In this document: positions 19,804 through 29,228 of the stretch, piece by piece | Position numbering within the stretch: the first letter of the stretch is position 1 | How the letters are laid out: every line of letters begins with the position of its first letter | DNA from: Halicephalobus mephisto | Lineage: Eukaryota > Nematoda > Chromadorea > Rhabditida > Panagrolaimidae | Length of the DNA: 43,782 bases | Reading direction: 5' to 3' | Assembly (NCBI GenBank): GCA_009193035.1 | Contig: SWDT01000179.1 | Coordinates: 1-43,782 of the forward strand | Program-made: the position numbers and the translations under genes | Notes under the pieces: generated by a model | Seen by the model: only the letters and a program-made list of their open reading frames with translations | Told to the model about the DNA's origin: nothing | The model's database searches: none

Positions 19804-20541
19804 TTACTTCCAATTGCCGAAAGGTCCACAATGAGGAAAGAAGTCGCTCAATTCACATCCTCGAACACAGCAAATTTTCATTATTTCGTCAATTGTTGCT
19901 GGTCGGTATTTTTCATTTTTCGGTTTCATCTGAGAATTCCAGAAATCTGAATCATCGTAATCCAGTAATGGTGATCTTTTTTTCCGCATAGGACAAGCGA
20001 GTTGAAAAGCTTCGAAAAACGAACGACCTCCTGAAACGAAAATTGAAATTTTTCAAATTATTCAAATTTTCAAATTTTTAAACTATTTAACTTTTTCAAA
20101 TTATTCAAATTTTTAAACTATTTAAAATTTTTAAAATTATTCAAATTTTCAAATTTTTTAAAATTATTTAAATTTTCAAATTATTTAACTTTTTAAAATT
20201 ATTCAAATTTTCAAATTTTTAAAATTATTTGTTTTCAAATTTTTAAACTATTTAACTTTTTAAAATTATTCAAATTTTCGAGTTTTTAGACTATTCAAGT
20301 TTTTAAATTTTTAAAATTATTTAACTTTTTAAAATTATTCAAATTTTTAAATATCTTAAAAATAACCTGGTGGACATAATTTGAGAGTCCCAAATTTAGG
20401 GGGAGGTTGTTCTGTTGGAGTGGCTTTAATGAGGTCCAGAAGAGGATGAATGTGAAGACTCTGCATCGAGAAAGGCAGGGCCCTCAGGCACGTGGCGAAA
20501 CTGAAAATCAAAAGAAACGGGGTTGTCCATGATGTCTGCAT
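19804..20541 (-). CDS. insulin/relaxin-like prohormone
   Basis: Two exons on the minus strand, 20541-20367 and 20030-19804, give 133 aa. Residues 1-21 are a signal peptide (MQTSWTTPFLLIFSFATCLRA). The B-chain-like segment is KLCPPGGRSFFEAFQLAC, with Cys56 and Cys71. A furin-type site RKKR (74-77) ends it. A C-peptide of about 30 residues follows. The A chain carries the insulin signature CCVRGCELSDFFPHC, i.e. CC-x3-C-x8-C (Cys112, 113, 117, 126). No strong dibasic site precedes the A chain; YR at 100-101 is the best candidate. Family role: secreted ligand of a DAF-2-type receptor or a relaxin-like GPCR. The B-chain cysteines are 14 residues apart instead of the usual 11. The acceptor reads TTTCAGGAG|G, so use of the second AG would drop one residue. 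I cannot assign it to a named ins gene. Confidence 0.85.
20045..20350. repeat. AT-rich degenerate repeat filling the insulin-gene intron
   Basis: The single intron consists almost wholly of shuffled blocks ttcaaattttcaaattttta and aactatttaactttttaaa, about 30 bp per unit. Confidence 0.65.
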
Positions 20542-20555
20542 CGGTCTACTACTCC

Positions 20556-20566
20556 CTAAAATCGAC
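20556..20566 (-). promoter_or_regulatory. putative spliced-leader acceptor of the insulin-like gene
   Basis: The minus strand reads CGATTTTAG ending 14 nt before the ATG at 20541. It supports this start over the upstream in-frame ATG at about 20625. Confidence 0.5.
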
Positions 20567-21341
20567 TTATTAAAGTAATATAACAATGTTACAAAAATTT
20601 TGGAAATAAAAAATTTTCTCGACACGGATTTTTATAAAACTTTGAAAAATTCGAAAATTTTTAATTTTAGACAAAATTAGAGGTGTTTATTCAATTTTGA
20701 AAAATTTACAGAAATGTAATAAACTTTTGAAAGATTTTAGAAAATTCAAAAAATCCGAAAATTGTTAATTTTAGAGATTTTTATTTAATTTTGAAAGATT
20801 TACAAAAATTTAATGAACTTTTAAAAAATTTTAGAAAATTCAAAAAATCCGAAAATTCTTAATTTTAGAGATTTTTATTCAATTTTGAAAAATTTACAGA
20901 AATTTAATGAATTCTTGGAAGATTATAAGATTTAGAAAAAAAGTTTAGAACATTCAAAAATTCTTCATTTCAGAAATTTCAATGGATTCTAGAAAGTTTA
21001 CAAAAGTTCCGTGATTTTTCGAAAGATTATAGAATTTTTAAGATTTTAAAAATTATAAAATTCTTAATTCCAAATAATTTCATCAAATTTTTAGGAATTC
21101 AAAAAATTTTAAGATTTTTTAAAATTTTCGAAAAAATCCAAAAAATTTTTTTAAATTCTGAAAAGTTGAAAAATATTCTAAAAAATTACAAAAAATTCTG
21201 AAAAATTTCAATAATATTTTCAAAAATTTGAAATCTCACGAGATTTACAAACTTATATGATATTTTTGAAAATTAAAAAATTTTCTAACAAATTTTCGAA
21301 AATTTCGCAAAAGTTTAGAAAATTTAACTGGATTCTGAAAG

Positions 21342-21515
21342 CTTCTACACAAAAAAGTATAACTTTTGGTACAGTAACAAATATAAATCATTACTATTAA
21401 GCTGCCATTTTCGTCAAAAATGTCAAATATGTATGAAAAATATAAAAAATGTGATAATTTTGTCACATTTCGCAATTGTTACAAAATTTAAAGTTATATT
21501 TTTTTTGTAGAAAGT
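21342..21515. mobile_element. MITE-like element, copy 1
   Basis: About 174 bp with inverted ends of roughly 35 bp: left cttctacacaaaaaagtata and the reverse complement of the right end ctttctacaaaaaaaatata, both followed by acttt...gtaaca. It has no coding capacity. Confidence 0.65.
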
Positions 21516-21627
21516 TCCAAAAAACTTCAGAAACTTCCTTGTAATTTTCAGAGGCTTCTGTATTTCCTTCTGAATACCTCCAGAAATTTTCATGGAGTTT
21601 TGAAAGTTTCTAAAAATTTCAGAATTC

Positions 21628-21795
21628 TCTGTACAAAAAAGCATAATTTTCGGTACAGTAACAAATAATAATCATCACAATTTCGTTTTAATTTTCGTCA
21701 CGAATATCAAAAATGTATAAAAAATATAATAATTTTGTTACATTTCGCAATTGTTACAAAACCTAAATTTTCGCTTTTTTATGTTTAGAAGTTAT
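21628..21795. mobile_element. MITE-like element, copy 2
   Basis: This is the same family as 21342-21515. The left end is tgtacaaaaaagcataattt then tcggtacagtaacaa. The right end in reverse complement contains cataaaaaagcgaaaat and ttttgtaacaa. The internal fcore (cacatttcgcaattgttac in copy 1) is shared as catttcgcaattgttac. Confidence 0.6.
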
Positions 21796-22263
21796 AATTT
21801 GACTTTTAAGAACTTCGAAAAATTTTATAAAATTTTCAAAGTTTTTGGAATTTTCCATTAAATTTTAGAATAATTTCAGGAATTTCTAAGGATTCTGAAA
21901 ACTTACAAAAATTTCTGATAAATTTAAAAAAGATTTTAAAAGTTCGAATTTGATTCTGAAAAATTTCAAAAAATTCAATTAGACTCAAAAAATTCAGGAA
22001 CTTCTATGACGTCTTCGAAAATTTCGAAATTTTTCATTAACTTCCAGAAGTTTCTGAGGATTCTGAAAAACTTCAAAAAGCCGGAGTAAAATTCGGAAAA
22101 TTTCGAAAGTTCGAATTGGATTCTAAAAAATTTTCGAAAATATTTGTTAATTTCTCAAAAATTTGAAAACCTTCTATGACGTTTTTAGCATTTCATTAAC
22201 TTTCGGAAGATCCCAGGAGTTTCTACAGGATTATAGTGTTTCTAATTTAACGAAATTTCGTCA

Positions 22264-22528
22264 ACAGGTCCGTCAAGGAAGAGGGGCAGGACGTCGTTAC
22301 GAACAGCATCTTTGAAAATTGAAACCGAATTTTTTCTTCACTCTAAATGCGTGATAATTGTTTGTCGGGGGAGTTGTTCGAAGCCCTCAAGTACCACCCA
22401 GGATTGATGTCATCGGGACTGATTCCGGTTGAATAAAACATTGGAAAAAGGCATTGAAGGATTAAAACTCGAGCGTTTCAAAGCTGATTCCGGTCTTCTT
22501 CATTGTCAGACTTCTTGCTTTTGAAATT
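22264..22528 (+). pseudogene. coding-like island, probable gene remnant
   Basis: A block clearly less AT-rich than its surroundings holds three short plus-strand frames with worm-like codon use: SVKEEGQDVVTNSIFEN, MRDN...GELFEALKYHPGLM...PVE and GIEGLKLERFKADSGLLHCQ. Each ends at a stop, and no standard intron joins them. The phrase ctgattccggt occurs twice about 65 bp apart. Parts are also open on the minus strand. No family was recognised. Confidence 0.3.
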
Positions 22529-22591
22529 TGCAAAAATCATGAAAAATAAAAAATAGCTGATTTCAAGATTCAGAAAAGTCGTAAAAGAACT

Positions 22592-22930
22592 ATTATAAAA
22601 AAGTCAAAAAATGGGTCTTATTACGGAATGGTCTCAACACGAAATTTTAGAATTTTCCAGTCAAGACAGGAAAATTATAAAAGTTTATATTTGATTTTAA
22701 AAACTTGTAATCATAATTACACTATTATAAAAGTCAAAAAATAGGTCTTATTGTGGAATGGTCTCAACACGAAATCTTAGAATTTTCCAGTCAAAACCGG
22801 AAAATTATAAAAGTTAATATTTATGATTTTAAAAACTTGTAATCATAATTACACTATTATAAAAGTCAAAAAATGGGTCTTATTACGGAATGGTCTCGAA
22901 AGGAGTTTTTAAAGTTTTTAAAAACTTCAG
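22592..22930. repeat. 131-bp tandem repeat, two and a half copies
   Basis: Copies start with attataaaagtcaaaaaa at about 22592, 22723 and 22855. Each contains ggtcttattacggaatggtc, then tcaacacgaaatttta and ttttccagtcaa. Confidence 0.85.
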
Positions 22931-23094
22931 TAATCTAAAATTTCGATTTTAAAAGATCATTTCGTAATCAATCATATATTGTGAAAAAGTAAAAATAAAC
23001 CTTGTTGCGAAATTGTCTCAAGACGAATTTCGAGTTGAGATAAAAACTGCAAGTTTAATGTTTTAATAATTTTCCAGATATTTAATCATAATTT

Positions 23095-23700
23095 TATTAT
23101 TTTAAAAATAGTTAGTAATAAATTTCCTGCAAAATTGTTCGACGTGAATTTGTGGAAATTTTTCGAAATTCAAATAGCCTACGTGACAGTTTCTATTTTG
23201 CGTGATCATTGTTTTGTTATCTTATAAGATTTCGTAATTAATTTTTTGGAACTACATTCTCCTTAGATATATCTGGACTCTTTTAAGTTAACATATGAGG
23301 CACATAACTCTCTATCTTCTAAGGTCAATTTTAACTTATGAAGTTTTCAGCAAATGTTCATATATATGAAAGTATTAAGAAATGTTCATATATGAAAGTA
23401 TCACTAGACATCCATATGTGAAGTTATTAAGAAATTTCCATATATGGAAGAATTACTGGGTATTCATATATGAAAGTATTGAGAAATTTCCATATATGGA
23501 AGAATTAAGAAATCTTCATATATGTTAATATCGAAAAATTTTGATATATAGAATTGTTAGGAAATTTCCATATATGGAAGAATTATTGAGTATTCATATA
23601 TGAAAGTATTGAGAAATATCCATATATGAAGTTATTGAGAAATTTTCATATATGGAACTTCTAATACATGTTCATATATGCAATTATTAATAGATATCTA
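23095..23700. repeat. dispersed repeat element, copy A (includes array 1)
   Basis: The single-copy 5' part (gacgtgaatttgtggaaatt, ctacgtgacagtttctattt, gatttcgtaattaattttt, ggaactacattctcctta, gatatatct) followed by the palindrome array is shared, in the same order, with 31795-32460. Weaker versions are at 5640-6110, 15740-15930 and 25080-25750. Confidence 0.75.
23330..23690. repeat. CATATATG palindrome array 1
   Basis: About a dozen units of 25-35 bp, each centred on a palindrome (TTCATATATGAA or TTCCATATATGGAA) followed by agtattaagaaat-like linkers. It lies upstream of the thioredoxin-fold gene. Confidence 0.85.
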
Positions 23701-23863
23701 ATAACTCATAACTAACCCTAAAATGCCTCATCTAAATCGAGTTGGTTTAGATGTAACAAAAAAGGAGGGTTCTGAAGGTCAATCGGGCGTTTTCTTTCCT
23801 TGATCAAAATCGCAAACGTGTCCGTGTTCGTCCATTTTTCTTCTTTTTGCTGTGTGTTCAACA

Positions 23864-26800
23864 ATGTTCCTTGATTTTTTATTAAAATTACTATCCATTT
23901 CAATTTTATTAACAACTACTCGGTATACTATCATAAGAAATTTAATTTTAATGTTTTTTATTTTTTATAGCTGTCAATGTCCATATAAACACGGAAAAGA
24001 TCAAGAAAATCCTCATATCCACTTTGAAAAAGGAGAAAATCCACCCGGATCAGAACCAGAAGAAAGTTTTATCCAAACGACCTTTATTCATCTGGATAAA
24101 AATGGTTCAGTTTTTAAAATTTGTAAAAATCATCAAAAATAAATTTTAAAAATTTGTAAAAAATCTTTAAATTTTTGGATTTATAAAAATTATCAAATTT
24201 TTAAAATTTATAAAAATCTTTAAATTTTTGGATTTAGAAAAATAATTAAAAATGAATTTTTTAATTTATAAAAATTATCAAATTTTTAAAATTCATAAAA
24301 ATCTTTAAATTTTTAGATTTAGAAAAATAATTAAAAATGAATTTTTTAATTTATAAAAATCTTTAAATTTTCAGATGCGGATTTGAAGTTCACACAAGAT
24401 GTGATCGATTTGATCAATGTCCTCAGGCAACGGCTGAAGACACAAGCAAAGCTGACAATAGACAACGAAAACGTTTGTTTTTTATCCGATTCTATCCGCG
24501 AATCCAGTTTTAGATCGATTGCGCCGATGGTGGATTTACGCAATGTCAGGACTATCCTTTGAAAGAACCTTATCATTTTCTAATCGTCGAAGACTCGTAA
24601 GGAAATTTAAAAAACATGATTTTAAAAATCAAATATATTCACGAAATGGTCCTGAAGGGAATTTTAGAACTTTCCAGTCGAGACCAAAAAAGTAGAAAAC
24701 TTAGAGATTATGTAATTAAATTAAAATTCAACTATAACTATATTATTTTAAAAATCAAACATTCACGAAATGGTCCTGAAGGGAATTTTAGAACTTTCCA
24801 GTCGAGACCAAAAAAGTAGAAAATCTAGCGATTATAAATTAATACCTAATTATAGTTATAGTATCTTAAAAATTAAAAATAAGTTTTTTTGCGAAATTGT
24901 GTTGACGCAATTTTCTGGAACCTTAGAAACTAAAAGGACCTCCAATTTTGGCTTCAAAAATGATTATTTCGTAATCTTACGTAGTTTCTGAATTACTCAT
25001 ATTAAAAAATTATGAATGAATTTTTTTATGAAGCCATCTGAACACGGACTTTTGGGAATTTTTTGGAAGTTAAAGTAATCTAAAATTTCGATTTTGAGGA
25101 GTAATTTTGGAATCAATGTTTTAAAAACATATTCTTCTTAGATATCTCTAGAAACTTCTAGATTACGGTACACAAGGTACAGAATCTTCTAGTTATCTTC
25201 TTGGGCTAATTTTCATATATAAAATGTTAAAAAATATTTATATATAAAGTTATTAACGAATTTTCATATATGAAATTTCTTATAAATATTTATACACGAA
25301 ATTATTAAGCTGTTTTCATATACAAAGTTATATTAAAAGTTTCATATATGACATTTTCCATAAATGCTTGTATATGAAATTATTCCTAAACATACATATG
25401 TGAAAATGTTAGGAAAAATTCATATATGAAGGAATTAATATATGTTCATATATGAAATTTGTCATAAATATTCATATATGAAAGTGTTAAGATATGTTCA
25501 TATATGAAATTTCCCATAAATATTCATATATGAAGGTATAAAAAATTTACATATGAAAGTGTTAAGATATGTTCATATATGAAGGAATTAATATATGTTC
25601 ATATATGAAATTTCCCATAAATATTCATATATGAAAGTGTTAAGAAATGTTCATATATGAAATTTCCCATAAATATTCATATATGAAGGTATAAAAAATT
25701 TTCATATGAAAGTGTTAAGATATGTTCATATATGAAATTTTCAATAGATATTGAGCAAATCGTAATTGACACTACAGTAGCTTTACTGGAAAGTTATTTA
25801 TATTTAAAATTTATTAATTGCAGATCCCACGGAGCCGCGGTTTACAGCTTGGACAGAAAACACAACACAAATTCTGAGAAAATTGAACTTGCTCTGCTGG
25901 AGTAACTTTATATAAGTAATCAGGAAGTCAATAATTAATTTCAGCGCTTTTTCGAGACATAGTCCTCATTCTTTAATGATATATGCTTCAGAAGGAACAG
26001 AAAAAGAAATAGGATTCCTCAGGGAGGTCTCGTCGAAAGAACTTGCGAAATTTTTCAAACAAAATCAATCCGAAAACAAAAAAAATTCGGTTTCTTCGAT
26101 TTTTACGAGGTGTCCGACGGAACTGAATCTTCTTAACGAAAAAATTTTGGAATTCAGAGACATCGGTCTTCCCGAAGTTACCGTAACCGATGCTTTGAGA
26201 TCTTTTTCCGGAAGTGAATTAAACGAAATTTTGGAAAACGAAGAAAAATTTATTTTTGTTTTATTTTGGACAAAAGTGAGTACGGTATCTCTACATGCTT
26301 TGAAACTTTGGAAAGATGCGGCAGAAAAATTAAAAAACACAAATACAGTAATCCTCGGAGCAGTGGCCTGTCACGATGAAATTGATGTTTGTAAAGCTTT
26401 CGGAATTTCTCATCACGACAAAAACACAATTTTCGCTTACAAAAATGCTCAGAAACTTACGGCTCAATTCAACATTAAGGATTCTGATTTTTACGTAGAA
26501 TGGGTCCAGATGTGAGTTATTTTTATTTTTTATAATTTATTTTTAAAATTTCTAGAGTTTTCCAAAATTTGAGGAAACTTTTCAAAATTTTTTATGCGTA
26601 GATTAAACTTTCTAGAATCTTCCAAATTCTAATAGAGGATTCTGAAAACAGAATTTGATGGAAGATTTTAAAGTCCTTCAGAATCTTGTGGAAAGTTTCT
26701 AGAAATTTTTGAAAGTTAGTAGACTTCCAGAATCTTTCATGGTTTAGTACAAAGTACTGGAAGCTCTAGAATCGTCAAGTGTCCAAGAAGTGTTTCTAGA

Positions 26801-28494
26801 AACTTCGAAATTGAAGTGGAAATTTCCATAATCGGAAATTCTGAAAGATTCTAGAAATTTGTCTCGAGATAATTTCCGAATTTCTTCGACACAATATTAC
26901 TGTATCTCATTTCCAGGGTTGCTGGCGGGATTCTGAATAAATTCGATCCTTCAGAAGCCAAGAAAGTTCGACAAGGATTTTTGCCGTTTTTGCCGGAATT
27001 AGGCCAGAGGAAAGCGGTTACTGTAGGTTACTTCCAATCTGAAGAAACCGAGGAATTCAGAAAGTTCGAAAAAGTCGCTGCAATTCTTCAAGGCAGATAC
27101 CACTTTGTCTACAGTATAAACGAGAAATCTGGTCCTACAGTAACCACATTCAGGCCTTTCGAGAGGATGAAGAGATACGATTACAGCGGAAATTTCGATG
27201 TTCCGTCTTTGGTGAAACACGTAACTCAAGGATCAAATCCGTCGATACTGAACTTCGGAGAGGGATTTACCAGCGATATTGTGTACTACAGTCCGAAAGA
27301 TTTAGTTTTACTCGTTCACGATGAAGACAAAGATAAATTTGCTCAATTTGAAGAACTGGCTTCAAAGGCCGAGAACAACGTTAATTTCATGTTCGGACAA
27401 ATCGACAGGTTTGTTTATTTTTTAATTATTTTCTAATTAATGTAATTTTTTATAATTCACTGGAATTTTGGAAAGTTTAATTGAAATTTTTAGAAAATTT
27501 TAGTTTTATGAAAATTTTGAAATTTTTCAAAAACAACTTAGAAGTTTCTAGAATTCGACGAAAAATTTTGAAATTTTCAAATATTTTGTAGAAATTTTAA
27601 AAAAATTCTAGTTTTATGAAAATTTTGAAATTTTTTGGAAATTTTATTTAAATTTTTAAAATCTTTCAAATTAATACAAGTTTCTGAAATCCAATGAGAA
27701 ATTTCGAAAATTCTGAAGTTTTGTGGAAATTCTAGAATCTTCCAAACTCCCATAGGAGCTTCTGGAGTCTTTCAGAAGCTACTTAGAAGATTCTAAAGCT
27801 TTTGGAAATACAGTGGAAACTTTTCTAAATCCGTCAAAATTCTGTAAAAACTTCCAGAATCTGGTTGAAGATAAACTTTGAAAATTTTCGAACATTCCAA
27901 AATCCAATAAAATCGAAAAATATTAAAAATTCTAAATTCTTGAATTTTCTAAACTGTTCTCAAAATTACTATTGAGATTTTTTTTAAATTTTCATAATTA
28001 AAAAAATTTATTTCGAAATTTAAAATTTCAGTTTTTTAATTTTTCTGAAAATTCTACAGTAATGAATTTTTTTATTTTTACAGTAATTTAATTTTTTCAG
28101 ATCGAATTCGGTGGATGTGGATAGTTTCCTCTCAGCCCTCGGTTTGGATTCTAAATCGGTTCCATTTTTGTGTTTTTTTTCTCAAAAACACGGAAAATGC
28201 TTCCCTAATGTCAAAGAAATCACAAATGAGATTTTTTCGGATGAACCGGAAGAAGCTATTGTTGTCGAAATATCCTCCAAAAAGCCACATCCGCTCAAGT
28301 TTATCCAACTCGAACAGATAAACAAAATTTTCGGAAAACAAAACATAGAAGTTTTGCCTGAACCAATTTTGACCAAGATACCTCATCATCACGGACATCA
28401 CAGACTTCAGAATTTCGAAGATTCAGACGGTCCGGCTATCAGCGGATGTCCTATGATGGCCCACATGGATTCCCATTTAAGAGACGAGTTGTAG
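23864..28494 (+). CDS. ER-luminal thioredoxin-fold protein, TXNDC16 (ERp90)-like
   Basis: Eight exons: 23864-23922, 23971-24122, 24375-24472, 24514-24596, 25824-25901, 25945-26511, 26917-27408 and 28101-28494. All phases fit (640 aa). A signal peptide (MFLDFLLKLLSISILLTTTR) and C-terminal RDEL point to the ER lumen. Several thioredoxin-like units follow. The clearest is FIFVLFWTKVSTVSLHALKL with the partner strand VACHDEIDVCKAFGIS. It matches the TXNDC16 pattern in which the redox CxxC is replaced (here KVSTVS). Another unit contains IDCADGGFTQCQDYPLK. No CxxC was found in any thioredoxin unit, so a chaperone or scaffold role is more likely than oxidoreductase activity. The C-terminal part is His-rich (KIPHHHGHHR). 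The first two exons alone could be misread as a 76-aa secreted protein if intron 2 is retained. It is convergent with tmem-132. Confidence 0.78.
24610..24840. repeat. 132-bp tandem duplication in intron 4 of the TXNDC16-like gene
   Basis: Two copies of a unit containing cacgaaatggtcctgaaggg, aattttagaactttccagtc and gagaccaaaaaagtagaaaa. The unit is related to the repeats at 22592-22930 and 13546-13796. Confidence 0.8.
25205..25750. repeat. CATATATG palindrome array 2, in intron 4 of the TXNDC16-like gene
   Basis: About 20 units of 25-32 bp centred on TTCATATATGAA, linked by atttcccataaata and agtgttaagatatg. Higher-order copies (ttcccataaatattcatata) recur at about 25505, 25610 and 25665. 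Confidence 0.85.
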
Positions 28495-28519
28495 TTTAAA
28501 TTTTATTAAAAAATAAATA

Positions 28520-29170
28520 AACAGGCTAAATTCACCCGTTGAAGTGAAAAACTACTGGGATTTAGGCAATCAATTCCCTGAAACCGGACATGATAGATTT
28601 AAAAAAAACGTAACTTTTAGTCCAGTAACAATTTCGAAATTTGACAAAAACGTAAAAATCGTCACATTTTTTATAAATATTTGATTCTTGTGACGAAAAT
28701 TAAAAAATAATAATGACGATTTCCGTTTGTTATTGGATTAAAAGTTGTGCTTTTTTTATGTGTGGATTCAAAAAGGTAAATAATTCTGAATCTTTGGATT
28801 TTTCTGGAATTTGTGAAGCAACGTTATTTCTTTAAATAAATTTTCAAAAATGGTAAATATTCCAATAATGAGATTCAATATTGGAGAATTTAGAATTTAA
28901 TTGATTCTTAAAAATCGATTCGAATGTACTCCATGGAATAGATGATTCTTAATTTTTGGAATTCTGCAGAATTCATAAAATGGGATTCTGTTCAATTAAG
29001 TAGATTTTTTTAGATAATTTAAAGTTCATCATCAAAGTAAAACTTTTGAAAATTTAGAATTTAATTGATTCTTAAAAATCGATTCGAATGTACTCCATGG
29101 AATAGATGATTCTCAATTTTTGGAATTCTGCAGAATTCATAAACTGGGATTCTGTTTCTTCGATATAACT
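28520..29170 (-). pseudogene. degenerate copies of the 3' end of tmem-132
   Basis: The segment encoding the last 35-40 residues of tmem-132 plus its 3' flank (29165-29330) recurs in decayed form. Copy 1 is split: 28530-28590 (gggatttaggcaatcaattc, cctgaaaccgg) and 28770-28835 (ttctgaatctttggattttt), separated by a MITE. Copies 2 and 3, about 28880-29010 and 29035-29165, are near-identical to each other (cgattcgaatgtactccatg, gaatagatgattct, tttttggaattctgcagaat). The parental phrases are gtgtactccatagggtaact and gatctttggaattctccagg. None can encode protein. Confidence 0.65.
28590..28770. mobile_element. MITE-like element, copy 3
   Basis: Inverted ends: left aaaaaaaacgtaacttttag then tccagtaacaa. 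The right end in reverse complement contains aaaaaaagcacaactttta and atccaataacaa. It is the same family as 21342-21515, and it interrupts a degenerate copy of the tmem-132 3' end. Confidence 0.65.
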
Positions 29171-29228
29171 ATATTTAGGACGGAAAATAGTCCGATAAAT
29201 AATGTTTAACGTTGAGAATTATTATGAT

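Larger units (their letters stand above)
20570..23700. other. gene desert made of diverged repeats
   Basis: From 20640 to 21240 a degenerate unit of roughly 115 bp recurs (attttagagatttttattca, gaaagatttacaaaaattta). Two MITE-like elements, a short coding-like island (22264-22528), a tandem triplication (22592-22930) and a palindrome array (23330-23690) follow. No intact gene is seen. Confidence 0.6.

Noticed and set aside
19495..19829. Minus-strand ORFs of 79-91 codons downstream of the insulin-like gene
   Set aside because: They run into the 13-bp minisatellite and show no coding character.
23852..24142. 96-codon continuous ORF as a single-exon secreted protein
   Set aside because: A clean 48-nt intron (23923-23970) and a donor at 24123 join it in frame to the following thioredoxin-fold exons.
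24375..24576. Histone-fold (CENP-S-like) reading of the ADLKFTQDVIDLINVLRQRL segment
   Set aside because: The segment is too short for the central histone-fold helix, and a 41-nt intron places it in frame within the thioredoxin-fold gene.
23330..25750. CATATATG arrays considered as CRISPR-like repeats
   Set aside because: Units vary in length and sequence, spacers are short and related to each other, and the context is a nematode genome without cas genes.
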